A DNA stretch of 64,000 nt from Bordetella sp. BOR01 (GCF_019218885.1 NZ_JAHUWT010000006.1:62001-126000), one strand, 5' to 3'; shown: positions 36,266 through 45,519, counted from the first letter of the stretch. Notes: generated from the sequence alone by a model not told the origin. Numbers and translations: made by a program.

Positions 36266-36901
36266 CTAGGCGCGCGCCACGCCAAGCAATTGCAGGAAGA
36301 TATCCGACAAGGGCCCGGCCAGCGCCGCGCCATCGTGCTCGCCGCGCGCGATGGCGTCGTCCACCGCACCGTGCATGCCATGGAACAGCACGATGGCGGT
36401 CAGGCGCGGCGCAGCCAGCGTCCAGTGGCCACCCTGCGCGCCATCGGCCAGAACCTGCTCCAACTGGTTCAGCACTTCGGTTTTCTCGCGCGCGCCGCGA
36501 TCGCCATGGCGGGCGTCGTGGAACACTACATCGTGCAGCCGATAGTTGGCCAGGTAGGCCGCGACGCCAGCCTGCGTCCAGGCGTAAATGCGGGCGGGGC
36601 CATCGCCGCGCGGGCAAGCCTGCACCGCCGCATCCACCTGCGCCAGGAAACCCTGCGAGAACTTGGCGCGCAGGGCCTGCAGCATCTCGTGCTTGGAAGC
36701 GAAGTAGTGGTAGAACGTGCCCTTGGCCACCCCGGCCGTCTCGACAATATCGTTCACCGTGGTGGCCTCGATACCCTTGGCAATGAACAACTGCTCTGCT
36801 GCCGCCATCAGTTCGTCCAGGCGCACTTCGGCCGGCTTGGTGCGCGGCGGCCGGGAAGATGCGACGAGGGCGGAAGCGGGCGGGCGTCGGGCCGAAGGCA
36901 T
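36266..36901 (-). CDS. TetR-family transcriptional regulator
   Basis: The protein has 211 residues. The HTH is typical: LDELMAAAEQLFIAKGIEAT, TVNDIVETAGVAKGTFYHYF and SKHEMLQALRAKF. The C-terminal ligand domain is helical. The start at 36901 gives a basic N terminus; a much longer open frame upstream (to 37054) has no similarity. It is divergent from a DHA2-type drug pump, with a perfect operator in between at 37056-37074. It is therefore very likely the local repressor of that pump, which is now broken. Confidence 0.88.
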   Translation of the reverse strand: MPSARRPPASALVASSRPPRTKPAEVRLDELMAAAEQLFIAKGIEATTVNDIVETAGVAKGTFYHYFASKHEMLQALRAKFSQGFLAQVDAAVQACPRGDGPARIYAWTQAGVAAYLANYRLHDVVFHDARHGDRGAREKTEVLNQLEQVLADGAQGGHWTLAAPRLTAIVLFHGMHGAVDDAIARGEHDGAALAGPLSDIFLQLLGVARA

Positions 36902-37055
36902 GGCAGGCAGGGGCAAGGGCTGAAAGCCCGAGTGTAAAAGATGGGGCGCCGCGAGTTGCGGCGCCCCGCACATCGCCTGCGGCGTGGCGCCTCGTTGCCG
37001 GGCCCTTGCCTGGCTGTTTGATTCGCCGTTTATATAAAAATGATTCTCGATCACA

Positions 37056-37084
37056 TTGACCGACGGTCGGTCAATGTCTAAAAT
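37056..37084 (+). promoter_or_regulatory. Promoter with overlapping TetR operator
   Basis: TTGACCGACGGTCGGTCAA (37056-37074) is a perfect 9-1-9 palindrome. Its first six bases act as a -35 (TTGACC), and a 17-base spacer leads to a -10 TAAAAT (37079-37084). The MFS start codon lies 26 bases further. TetR bound to the palindrome would cover the -35 and spacer, so repression is the obvious reading. The palindrome is 155 bases upstream of the tetR start, so autoregulation is also possible. Confidence 0.8.
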
Positions 37085-37110
37085 GGACGCCTTCCCCCCA
37101 GGCCTCCACC

Positions 37111-38441
37111 ATGCCCATCCGGCAAATCGCCCTGGTTGCCGCCGTATGCCTAGGCACCTTCATCACCGTGCTGGACATCAGCATCGTCAATGTCGCCCTG
37201 CCCACCCTGCAGACTGCGCTGAATATCGACATGGCCGGCCTGCAGTGGGTGGTGGACATCTACGCGCTGTGCCTGTCGGCCTTCATGCTGTCGGCGGGGC
37301 CGCTGGGCGACCGCTATGGCCGCCGGCGCGCGTGGCTGGGCGGCGTCGTGCTATTCGTGCTGGGCTCGGCCGTGTGCGCGGCGGCGGCCGGGCTGCCCGT
37401 GCTGCTGGCCGGCCGCGCCGTGCAAGGGGTAGCGGGCGCATTGCTGATCCCGGGGTGGGCGTGCTGGCCATCGGCCTGGGCCTGTGGAGCATTCCCGAAA
37501 GCGCCCATCCAGACCATGCCGCGTTCGACCCCGCCGGGCAGGCGCTCAGCATCGGCTGGCTGGGCGCCCTGACCTATGGGCTGATCGCCGCCGGCGAACA
37601 CGGCTGGCGCCATCCCGGCACCGGCTGGGCGCTGGTGCTGGCGGCCGTGGGCTTTTGCGCCTTCATCGCGGTGGAACGGCGCGTGGCCCGGCCAGTACTG
37701 CCGCTGGCGCTATTCCGGCACAGCGGCTTTGCCGTCAACAACTTCGCCTCGTTCGTGCTGGGTTTCTCGGGCTACAGCAGCCTGTTCTTTTTTTCACTGT
37801 TCCTGCAGCAGGTACAAGGGTTGTCGCCCATGGCCACCGGGTGGCAACTGGCGCCGCAATTCGTAGCCATGGGGGCCATGGCCGTGCTGTTCGGGCGCCT
37901 TAGCGCACGCATCGCGCTACCGCGCCTGATGATTGCGGGCTATGCCCTGATGGGCATGGCCATGCTGGGCATGACCGCTTTCACGCCGCACAGCCACCCG
38001 GCCCTGGTCAGCGCCCTGATGGCGCTGCTGGGCATCGGCATGGGCCTGGGCGTGCCGGCCACCAGCATGGCCGTCATGGGCTCGGTGGCGCGCGAGCGCT
38101 CCGGCATGGCCTCGGCCACCATGAACGCGCTGCGGCAAACCGGGATGGCCGTGGGCATCGCGCTGATGGGCGCGCTGATGAGCGCGCGCGCGGTGCAATC
38201 CTTGTCCCTGCGCCTGGCGCAATCCGGCATCGCCGATGCCGCCGGCGTGGCGCGAGCCGCCATCACCCAGCATGTCTTGGCACCCGGGCTGCGCGGCCCG
38301 TATGCCTGCGCGATGAGCAGCGGCTTCCATGTCGCCATGAGCGTGGCCGGCGGCGCCGCCTTGCTGGCGGCCGGACTGCTCGCGCGGGAATACGCGCCTG
38401 CCCGGAAAGCCGAAGCTGCCCAGAAAACAAGACAACTCTGA
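37111..38441 (+). pseudogene. DHA2-type (EmrB/QacA-like) MFS efflux pump, disrupted by internal deletion
   Basis: From 37111 the frame encodes a normal start (FITVLDISIVNVALPTLQTA, DRYGRRRAWLGG motif A, then RAVQGVAGALLIPG). At about 37450-37460 it leaves the family sequence and stops at 37572. The rest of the pump (GVLAIGLGLWSIPESAHPDH onward, with all later helices) continues in another frame to 38441. The expected about 60-70 residues between GALLIPG and the GVLAIGL region (helices 5 and 6) are missing, so this is a deletion with a frame change, not a single-base error. Compare full-length DHA2 pumps of about 500 residues. Confidence 0.82.
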
Positions 38442-38505
38442 CAACAAATAATGCGCTTATTAAGCGGCCTGTACGCCGTAATGCTCTACCATACCCCTAC
38501 AGAAT

Positions 38506-38537
38506 AACGCCGCGGGCCTTGACAGGCCCGCGGCGTT
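38506..38537 (+). terminator. Strong hairpin between the broken pump and porin 1
   Basis: AACGCCGCGGGCC-TTGACA-GGCCCGCGGCGTT is a perfect 13-bp stem with a six-base loop, followed by ATTTCTT. It can end transcription from the upstream gene. It ends only 37 bases before the porin ATG, and the loop is a consensus -35 hexamer (TTGACA), so it could also be part of the porin promoter or leader. Confidence 0.75.
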
Positions 38538-38574
38538 ATTTCTTGTTCCCCTCAACCCAACGGAGATCCCACCC

Positions 38575-39684
38575 ATGAAAAAGACGCTACTCGCCGCTGC
38601 CCTGCTGGCAGGTTTCGCAGGCGCCGCTCAGGCCGAGACGTCGGTCACCCTCTATGGTGTCATCGACACGGGCATCGGCTACAACAAAATCAAGGGCGAT
38701 GGCTACGACGGCAGCCGCATCGGCATGATCAACGGCATCCAGGCCGGCTCGCGCTGGGGCCTGCGCGGCACCGAAGACCTGGGCGACGGCCTGCGCGCGG
38801 TATTCCAGCTGGAAAGCGGCTTTGATTCCGGCAACGGCAACCGTTCCCAGGGCGACCGCCTGTTCGGCCGGCAAGCCACCATCGGCCTGGCCAACGATAG
38901 CTGGGGTATCCTGGAATTCGGCCGCCAGACCAACATGGCGTCGAAGTACCTGGCCGATATCGACCCGTTCTACACCAGCTACACGCAGGCCAACCTGGGC
39001 CTGGGCGCAAGCTCCGCCAACACCACCCGTTGGGACAACATGGTGATGTACCGCACGCCTTCGGTAAGCGGCTTCGAATTCGGTGTGGGCTATTCATTCA
39101 ACGTCGACGACAACAATGGCGACCAGACCGGCTTTCGCACCGCCGACAACACGCGCGGCATCACTGCCGGCCTGCGCTACCTGAACGGCCCGCTGAACGT
39201 CACGCTGACCTACGACCAACTGAACGGCAGCAACAGCAGCACCCAAATCGACAACGACGCCACGCCCCGCCAATATGCGGTCGGCCTGTCGTATGACTTC
39301 GAAGTCGTGAAGCTGGCTGCCGCCTACGCCCGCACCACCGACGGCTGGTTCACCGGCCAGGACCTGCCCGCCGGCACCCCGTTCAGCGACGAGCTGGGCA
39401 CCAACCGCTTCGTCGACGGCTTCAAGGCCAATGCCTACATGGTGGGCGGCACGGTGCCCATCGGCGGCGCCAGCAGTGTGTTCGCTTCGTGGCAGCGCGT
39501 CGACCCGTCCAACGATCGCCTGACCGGCGACGACGCCACCATGAACGTCTGGAGCCTGGGCTACACCTACGACCTGTCCAAGCGCACCAACCTGTACGCC
39601 TACGGTTCGTACGGCAAAGACTACGCTTTCATCGACGGCCTGAAGAGCACGGCCGCCGGCGTGGGTATCCGTCACCGCTTCTGA
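38575..39684 (+). CDS. Gram-negative general porin, copy 1
   Basis: The protein has 369 residues. Signal peptide MKKTLLAAALLAGFAGAAQA, then SVTLYGVIDTGIGYNK, the start of the classical beta-proteobacterial 16-strand porin. Family blocks WGLRGTEDLGDGLRAVFQLE, LFGRQATIGL and WGILEFGRQTNM follow, and it ends GVGIRHRF with the terminal Phe. It forms outer-membrane trimers for small anions and nutrients. An ACGGAG ribosome site precedes the ATG. Porin 2 lies 365 bases downstream and is highly similar throughout. Confidence 0.95.
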   Translation: MKKTLLAAALLAGFAGAAQAETSVTLYGVIDTGIGYNKIKGDGYDGSRIGMINGIQAGSRWGLRGTEDLGDGLRAVFQLESGFDSGNGNRSQGDRLFGRQATIGLANDSWGILEFGRQTNMASKYLADIDPFYTSYTQANLGLGASSANTTRWDNMVMYRTPSVSGFEFGVGYSFNVDDNNGDQTGFRTADNTRGITAGLRYLNGPLNVTLTYDQLNGSNSSTQIDNDATPRQYAVGLSYDFEVVKLAAAYARTTDGWFTGQDLPAGTPFSDELGTNRFVDGFKANAYMVGGTVPIGGASSVFASWQRVDPSNDRLTGDDATMNVWSLGYTYDLSKRTNLYAYGSYGKDYAFIDGLKSTAAGVGIRHRF

Positions 39685-39703
39685 AGCGGCGCACCTTGCG
39701 GTG

Positions 39704-39734
39704 CCCTGGCGGCGGGCCGCGTCCGCCGCCAGGG
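39704..39734 (+). terminator. Hairpin after porin 1
   Basis: CCCTGGCGGCGG-GCCGCGT-CCGCCGCCAGGG is a perfect 12-bp stem 20 bases past the porin stop. There is no clear T-run, but the position suits an end of transcription. Confidence 0.65.
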
Positions 39735-40049
39735 CCTGCGTAGCCACCGCGCAACGGATGCTGGTATTCGGCCAGCACGAGTTGTATGCTGGCTCGATGG
39801 CCAGCGGCATTCATGCCCTTGACACTGGCCGGCGCAGCCAGCTCACTGCTGGTTTTGCAGACATCAAGCGCATTCGCGACCAGGCTTCCCCGGCCTGAAA
39901 TTGCCCCGAAAGACAGGATTCAACCCGACTGACAGGAAGGCTGGCAATTTGCATCACCTGTCCCATTCCATTGCGGCATCAGCCTGACCTCCCCGGCTTG
40001 TGCAAGCCTGGGCGTCCAGTCTGTGTTCTTTGACCCAACGGAGGCACCC
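39735..40049 (+). other. Porin 1 - porin 2 intergenic region
   Basis: No gene is supported in these 315 bases. They hold a consensus TTGACA hexamer (39819-39824) without a good -10, and an inverted repeat AAATTGCC / GGCAATTT (39898-39905 and 39943-39950) that could fold in the porin 2 leader. The final CCCAACGGAG ribosome region is the same as in front of porin 1. Confidence 0.45.
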
Positions 40050-41159
40050 ATGAAGAAATCGCTGCTCACGGCCGCCCTACTGGCCAGCTTTGCAGGGGGA
40101 GCTCAGGCCGAGACCTCGGTCACGCTCTATGGCTTGATCGACACGGGTATCGGCTACAACAAGGTTGACGGGCCGGGCTACGACGGCAGCCGCATCGGCA
40201 TGATCAACGGTTTCCAGTCCGGTTCGCGCTGGGGCCTGCGCGGCACCGAAGACCTGGGCGACGGCCTGCGCGCGATATTCCAGCTGGAAAGCGGCTTCGA
40301 TTCCGGCAACGGCAACCGTTTCCAGGGCGGCCGCCTGTTCGGCCGGCAAGCCACCATCGGCCTGGCCAACGATAGCTGGGGCATCCTGGAATTCGGCCGC
40401 CAGACCAACATGGCGTCGAAGTACCTGCCCGACATCGACCCGTTCTACACCAGCTTCCTGCAAGCCAACATGGGCGTGGGCGCAAGCGCGGGCAACACCA
40501 CCCGCTGGGACAACATGGTGATGTACCGCACGCCTTCGGTAAGCGGCTTCGAATTCGGCGTGGGCTATTCGTTCAGCGTCGACGACAACAATGGCGACCA
40601 GACCGGCTTTCGCACCGCCGACAACACGCGCGGCATCACTGCCGGCTTGCGCTACCTGAACGGTCCGCTGAACATCACGCTGACCTACGACCAGCTGAAC
40701 GGCAGCAACAGCAGCGCCACGGTCGACACCGATGCCACGCCGCGCCAGTACACCGTGGGCCTGGCGTACGATTTCAGCGTCGTGAAGCTGGCGGCGTCTT
40801 ACGCCCGCACCACCGACGGCTGGTTCACCGGCGAAGACCTGCCCGCCGGCACCCCATTCAGCAACGAACTGGGTACCAATCGCTTTGTCGACGGTTTCCG
40901 GGCCAATGCCTACATGGTGGGCGGCACGGTGCCCATCGGCGGCGCCAGCAGTGTGTTCGCTTCGTGGCAGCGTATCGACCCGTCCAACGACCGCCTGACC
41001 GGCGACGACGCCACCACCAATATCTGGAGCCTGGGCTACACCTACGACCTGTCCAAGCGCACCGACATGTATGTCTTTGGCTCGTATGCCAAAGACTATG
41101 CCTTCATCGACGACCTGAAAAGTACCTCTGGCGGCATAGGCCTGCGCCACCGCTTCTGA
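40050..41159 (+). CDS. Gram-negative general porin, copy 2
   Basis: The protein has 369 residues, the same length as porin 1. The start, plug-free barrel blocks and end (GLRHRF) line up along the entire length without gaps, and only scattered positions differ (for example GDGYDG versus GPGYDG, and QIDNDAT versus TVDTDAT). The pair looks like a recent tandem duplication. The signal peptide is MKKSLLTAALLASFAGGAQA. Separate leaders suggest the two copies could be expressed under different conditions. Confidence 0.95.
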   Translation: MKKSLLTAALLASFAGGAQAETSVTLYGLIDTGIGYNKVDGPGYDGSRIGMINGFQSGSRWGLRGTEDLGDGLRAIFQLESGFDSGNGNRFQGGRLFGRQATIGLANDSWGILEFGRQTNMASKYLPDIDPFYTSFLQANMGVGASAGNTTRWDNMVMYRTPSVSGFEFGVGYSFSVDDNNGDQTGFRTADNTRGITAGLRYLNGPLNITLTYDQLNGSNSSATVDTDATPRQYTVGLAYDFSVVKLAASYARTTDGWFTGEDLPAGTPFSNELGTNRFVDGFRANAYMVGGTVPIGGASSVFASWQRIDPSNDRLTGDDATTNIWSLGYTYDLSKRTDMYVFGSYAKDYAFIDDLKSTSGGIGLRHRF

Positions 41160-41280
41160 GACCGGGCGGCAGGCCCGCAAAGGCCCGCCGCCGTGGGGAG
41201 CGCTGCCATAGGCATCCCTATTATTGACAATGTTATTGACGATGGCGACGACGCAGGCGTAATCTCGCCCACATAATTCA

Positions 41281-42198
41281 ATGACAAAGCGATTGCCCAT
41301 GACGCAGCCCCCGAGCTCCCCGCCCGTCGACCATGCACTTTGCCTGGGCCCCCTGCCCGATGTGGCCCCGGCCAGTTTCGGCATACCGCGCGGCGCGTGC
41401 GATACGCATGCACATGTCATCGGCGACGGCGTGCGCTACCCGTATGTGGAAAATCGCAGCTACACGCCCCCGCCCGCCCCCGAAGACAAATACCTGGCCA
41501 TGCTGGCCGCCTGCGGCATGAGGCGCGGCGTGCTGGTGCAGGTCAGCGTGCACGGCACCGACAACCGCTACATGCTGGACGTGCTGGGCCGCCACCCCGA
41601 CACCTTGCGGGGCGTGGCGGTGGTGAACGCCGATATCAGCGATCGCGAACTGGAAGCCATGCATGGCGCCGGCGTGCGCGGCGTCCGCTTCAATGTCTTG
41701 TTCGGCGGCGGCGTCGGCCTGGATGCGCTGGACCGTCTGGCCCCGCGCATCGCCCGGCTGGGCTGGCATGCGCAGTTCCTGATGGACGTGCGCCACCTGC
41801 CCGATGCGATGCCTCGCCTGGCCAGGCTGCCGGTGCCTTGCGTGTTCGACCATATGGGCCACATGCCGGTATCCGATGGCATGCAGCACCCTGGTTTCCA
41901 GGCCCTGCTGCATGGCGTCAAGGAATACGGCTGGTGGGCCAAGCTGTCGGGCGCCTATCGCATCAGCGACCAATTCGACCATTACGACGATGTCACCCCC
42001 TGGGCGCAGGCGCTGATCCAGGCCGCTCCCGACCGCATGGTGTGGGGCAGCGACTGGCCGCACGTAGCCATCCCGCGCATGCCGGACACCGGCGTCTTGC
42101 GCAACCTGCTACCCAAATGGGCGCCCACCGACAGCCTGCGCCGCCGCATATTGGTAGACAACCCGCAAGCCCTGTACGACTTTCCCGCGCTGGATTGA
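41281..42198 (+). CDS. Amidohydrolase-2 family hydrolase (LigI-like)
   Basis: The protein has 305 residues of the TIM-barrel amidohydrolase superfamily. Metal/catalytic motifs are ACDTHAHVIGD at the first strand, CVFDHMGHMP, and the final WGSDWPHVAIP with the catalytic Asp. This layout is that of 2-pyrone-4,6-dicarboxylate lactonase (LigI) and related lactonases. Together with the MFS and GntR genes next to it, it suggests uptake and hydrolysis of an aromatic-derived acid or lactone. An alternative start at 41299 is possible. A pair of TTATTGAC repeats (41220-41240) lies upstream. Confidence 0.83.
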   Translation: MTKRLPMTQPPSSPPVDHALCLGPLPDVAPASFGIPRGACDTHAHVIGDGVRYPYVENRSYTPPPAPEDKYLAMLAACGMRRGVLVQVSVHGTDNRYMLDVLGRHPDTLRGVAVVNADISDRELEAMHGAGVRGVRFNVLFGGGVGLDALDRLAPRIARLGWHAQFLMDVRHLPDAMPRLARLPVPCVFDHMGHMPVSDGMQHPGFQALLHGVKEYGWWAKLSGAYRISDQFDHYDDVTPWAQALIQAAPDRMVWGSDWPHVAIPRMPDTGVLRNLLPKWAPTDSLRRRILVDNPQALYDFPALD

Positions 42199-42242
42199 AG
42201 CGCGCACCTGGTCAACGGCAATACCCCTCACGGAGACACGAC

Positions 42243-43487
42243 ATGGGTTGGTTTGGCGAACTCTCTCCTAGCGGCAAACGCACGTTCTACGCATCGTTCC
42301 TGGGCTGGACGATCGATGCGCTGGACTACATGGTGTTCACGTTCGTGATATCCACCCTGGTGACGCTATGGGGTATCGACCGGGGCCAGGCCGGCTTGCT
42401 GGGCACCGTGACGCTGCTGTTCTCGGCCATCGGCGGCTGGGGCGCGGGCATCCTGGCCGACCGCTATGGCCGTGTGCGCATCCTGCAAATCACCATCCTG
42501 TGGTTCTCGGTGTGCACGGTGGGCATCGGCTTCACCCAGAACTTCGAGCAGATCTTCATCCTGCGCGCGCTGCAGGGCCTGGGCTTCGGCGGCGAATGGG
42601 CGGTGGGTTCGGTGCTGATGGGCGAGATCATCAAGTCCCAGCATCGCGCCCGCGCCGTGGGCACGGTGCAAAGCGGCTGGGCGGTGGGCTGGGGCATCGC
42701 CGCCTTGCTGTACACCATTGCCTTCTCGGTGCTGCCCGAAGAATGGGCCTGGCGCAGCCTGTTCTGGGTAGGCGTGCTGCCGGCCCTGCTGGTGCTGTAT
42801 ATCCGCAAGCATGTCCCCGAGCCCGAGATCTTCGAACAAGGGCGCCAACAAAAGCAAGAGCGTCCCAAGGTATCGCCCTGGCTGATTTTTTCGCCCGCGC
42901 TGCTCAAGACCACGCTGCTGTCGGCCTTGCTGTGCACCGGCATCCAGGGTGGCTACTACGCGGTGACCACCTGGCTGCCCACCTACCTGAAAGTGGAACG
43001 GCACCTGTCGGTGCTGAACACCGGCGGCTACCTGCTGGTGATCATCGTGGGCTCGTTCTGCGGCTATATCGCCGGCGCGCACATGGCCGACCGCCTGGGC
43101 CGCCGCATCAACTTCATCATTTATTCGGTGCTGTCGGGCGTATGCGTGTACTTCTATACCCAGGTGCCGCTGACCGATAGCCAGATGCTGTTCCTGGGCT
43201 TTCCGCTGGGCTTTGCCGCATCCGGCATTTTCGGCGGGCTGGGCGCCTACCTGACCGAACTGTTTCCGTCAGAGATACGCGCCAACGGCCAGGGCTTCGC
43301 CTATAACTTCGGGCGCGGCATCGGCGCGCTGTTTCCCAGCCTGGTGGGCTACCTGAGCAACAGCATGGGGCTGGCCATGGCCATCGGCATTTTTGCCGGC
43401 GGCGCCTATGCCGTGGTGCTGGTCGCCACCCTGCTGCTACCCGAGACGCGGGGCCGCGAGCTGTCGAGCCTGCGCACGGCAAACTAG
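42243..43487 (+). CDS. MFS organic/aromatic acid transporter
   Basis: The protein has 414 residues and 12 predicted helices. SFLGWTIDALDYMVFTFVI gives the D-x2-D of the acid-symport families, GAGILADRYGRVRIL is motif A, and LQGLGFGGEWAVGSVLMGE is the signature of the sialate/aromatic acid:H+ group. It follows the amidohydrolase by 44 bases and probably imports that enzyme's substrate. It ends LLLPETRGREL, as in that family. Confidence 0.9.
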   Translation: MGWFGELSPSGKRTFYASFLGWTIDALDYMVFTFVISTLVTLWGIDRGQAGLLGTVTLLFSAIGGWGAGILADRYGRVRILQITILWFSVCTVGIGFTQNFEQIFILRALQGLGFGGEWAVGSVLMGEIIKSQHRARAVGTVQSGWAVGWGIAALLYTIAFSVLPEEWAWRSLFWVGVLPALLVLYIRKHVPEPEIFEQGRQQKQERPKVSPWLIFSPALLKTTLLSALLCTGIQGGYYAVTTWLPTYLKVERHLSVLNTGGYLLVIIVGSFCGYIAGAHMADRLGRRINFIIYSVLSGVCVYFYTQVPLTDSQMLFLGFPLGFAASGIFGGLGAYLTELFPSEIRANGQGFAYNFGRGIGALFPSLVGYLSNSMGLAMAIGIFAGGAYAVVLVATLLLPETRGRELSSLRTAN

Positions 43488-43503
43488 GGCCTGCCCCCGG
43501 CTC

Positions 43504-43523
43504 GCGCGGCCTCTCAGCCGCGC
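43504..43523. terminator. Hairpin between converging MFS and GntR genes
   Basis: GCGCGGC-CTCTCA-GCCGCGC is a perfect 7-bp stem that includes the last codons of the gntR gene. It sits between two converging genes and may serve both. No U-run, so strength is uncertain. Confidence 0.45.
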
Positions 43524-44206
43524 GGATACAGATGGCGATTCAGGGCCAGGTAGGCATCGCGCGAAGGCGCCAGGTGCTCGCGGCACAGGCGGATCAGGTC
43601 GTCGCGCCGCCCTTCTTGCAGGGCGGCGATCATGGCCCAGTGTTCCTGGCGCGCGCGCTCGCGATACGAGGCATCCACCAAAGAGCTGAAACGGATGGCG
43701 TGCGTCTGGCGCGCGTATTCCTGGATAGCCTTCTGCAGCACGCCGTTGTCGCAAAAGCCGAACAGCGTCTGGTGAAAAAGCTGGTTGGTATGGAACACCG
43801 CGCGCGGGTCTTCGGCTGTCACCGCGCGGTCGTGTTCGCGCTGGATGTCGGTCAGCTGGCGCAGCGCCGGTGCCGGCAATGGGCAAGGCAGGGTACGGGC
43901 CGCCTCGGCTTCGAGCAGTTCCCGCAGGTGGTAGAGCTCGGCCACTTCCTGCGGCGCGAACGCCCGGACTTCGCAGCCGAAATTCTTGCGCCGCTCGACC
44001 AGCCCGCGCCGTGCCAGCTCGGCCAGCACTTCGCGCGCCGCATGGCGCTTGAAGCCGAAACGGCGGATCAGGTCGTCTTCAATCAAGCGTTCGCGCGGAT
44101 GCAGGCTGCCCAGCACGATGTCTTCTTCGAGCACCCGCACGGCATCCGAAATACTGGATGCTTCGGTGGGCGCGGCAGGCGGCAAGTCGGAAGAAACCTG
44201 GGACAT
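43514..44206 (-). CDS. GntR-family regulator (FadR/FCD subfamily)
   Basis: The protein has 230 residues. The winged helix is near the start (LEEDIVLGSLHPRERLIEDDLIRR is split here as LHPRERLIEDDLIRRFG, then AAREVLAELARRGLVERR). The all-helical FCD domain follows, with FHTNQLFHQTLF and the H-x3-H type metal-binding pattern (EHWAMIAAL). ATG at 44206 is preferred to the TTG at 44215. It converges on the MFS gene and probably responds to the substrate of the amidohydrolase-MFS pair. Confidence 0.88.
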   Translation of the reverse strand: MSQVSSDLPPAAPTEASSISDAVRVLEEDIVLGSLHPRERLIEDDLIRRFGFKRHAAREVLAELARRGLVERRKNFGCEVRAFAPQEVAELYHLRELLEAEAARTLPCPLPAPALRQLTDIQREHDRAVTAEDPRAVFHTNQLFHQTLFGFCDNGVLQKAIQEYARQTHAIRFSSLVDASYRERARQEHWAMIAALQEGRRDDLIRLCREHLAPSRDAYLALNRHLYPRG

Positions 44207-44268
44207 CGAGAGCAAACGCGGTGGCTGGCCCGGGGTGGGCGGGGATAGCCACTATATCAACAATCGAT

Positions 44269-45519
44269 TCAGCGTTGGACCAGCGCCGCGGTGCCCGGCA
44301 CCGGCACGGCGGCGCGGTCGTCGATCGGGAAATGCAGCAGCGCCGCCACCAGGCCCGCCAGCGCCGTGGCCGCCCATACCGGCGTATACGAGCCCGTCAG
44401 GTCGAACACCAGTCCGCCCAGCCAGGCTCCCAGGAACGACCCCACCTGGTGGCTGAGAAAGCACACGCCGAACAGCGTGCCCAAGTGCCGCGTGCCGAAC
44501 ACCTTGGCCACCAGCCCGCTGGTCAGCGGCACGGTACCCAGCCAGGTCAGCCCCATCACCGCCGCGAACAGCACCACCGACAGCGTGCTCTTGGGCAGCA
44601 GGAAGAATGCCGCGATGGCCGCGCCGCGTATCAAATACAACCAGCCCAGCACATGCTGCTGGCGATAGCGTCCGCCCAGCCAGCCGCAAGCCCAGCTGCC
44701 CGCCATGTTGAACAGGCCGATCAGCGCCAGCGCGGTGGCACCCAGTCCGATGGGCATATGGCACAGCACCAGGTAGCCCGGCAAATGCGTGGCAATGAAG
44801 GCAAGCTGGAAGCCGCAGGTGAAAAATCCCAGCGTCAGCAGGCAATAGCCGCGATGCCGGCAGGCATGCCGCACCGCCTGCTTCAAGGGCATGGCCGGCT
44901 CTTGCGCGGCCGCCGCGGCCTCGCCCGGCGCGCGGCGGTCCAGCAGCAAGCCCAGTGGCGCCGCCAGCAGCATCAGCACCGCCAGCCCCCACAGCGAGGC
45001 CGACACGCCCGCACTTTCCCGCAGTATCTGCGCGAACGGCACCAGCACCACCTGCCCCACCGACCCGCCAGCGCTCGCCAGCCCCAGCGCCATGCTGCGC
45101 CGCTGCGGCGTGGCCGCCCGCCCCACCGCGGCCAGCACCACGCCAAAGCTGGTGCAACTGATACCGATGCCCACCAGCACGCCCATGCCCAATATCAGCA
45201 TCACGGGCGAATGTGCTGCCGTGGCCAGCGCCAGGCCGGCCGCCACCGCTGCCGCCCCGAATGCCACCACCGGTGCCGACCCATAGCGGTCGGCCGCCGC
45301 TCCGGCGAACGGCTGCGCCACGCCCCACACCAGGTTGTGCACGGCAATGGCGAACGCGATCTGCGTCACCGGCAGGCCGCGGTCGAACGAGAAAGGATTG
45401 ATGAACAGGCCAAACGTCTGCCGTATGCCCATGGCGGCGCTGAGAATCAGCGCCGCCGCCACCACGACCCAGATGGCCGGATTGCCGGACAGCGGGCGTG
45501 CAGTCTGTGCGGTTTGCAT
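44269..45519 (-). CDS. MFS transporter
   Basis: The protein has 416 residues with 12 helices. It opens IWVVVAAALILSAAMGIRQTFGLF, has motif-A-like AGAAADRYGSAPVV, a central loop around residue 205 (LDRRAPGEAAAAAQEPAM) and a second half with CGFQLAFIATHLPGY. This is the OxlT-like or monocarboxylate-type MFS group. It lies 62 bases upstream of gntR on the same strand. Downstream, its own 5' region holds a cluster of hairpin repeats. Confidence 0.87.
   Translation of the reverse strand: MQTAQTARPLSGNPAIWVVVAAALILSAAMGIRQTFGLFINPFSFDRGLPVTQIAFAIAVHNLVWGVAQPFAGAAADRYGSAPVVAFGAAAVAAGLALATAAHSPVMLILGMGVLVGIGISCTSFGVVLAAVGRAATPQRRSMALGLASAGGSVGQVVLVPFAQILRESAGVSASLWGLAVLMLLAAPLGLLLDRRAPGEAAAAAQEPAMPLKQAVRHACRHRGYCLLTLGFFTCGFQLAFIATHLPGYLVLCHMPIGLGATALALIGLFNMAGSWACGWLGGRYRQQHVLGWLYLIRGAAIAAFFLLPKSTLSVVLFAAVMGLTWLGTVPLTSGLVAKVFGTRHLGTLFGVCFLSHQVGSFLGAWLGGLVFDLTGSYTPVWAATALAGLVAALLHFPIDDRAAVPVPGTAALVQR

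Noticed and set aside
37041-37055. A Fur-like AT-rich palindrome (TGATTCTCGATCA) next to the TetR operator
   Set aside because: The match to the Fur core is weaker than at 9798, and the adjacent TetR palindrome explains the regulation better.
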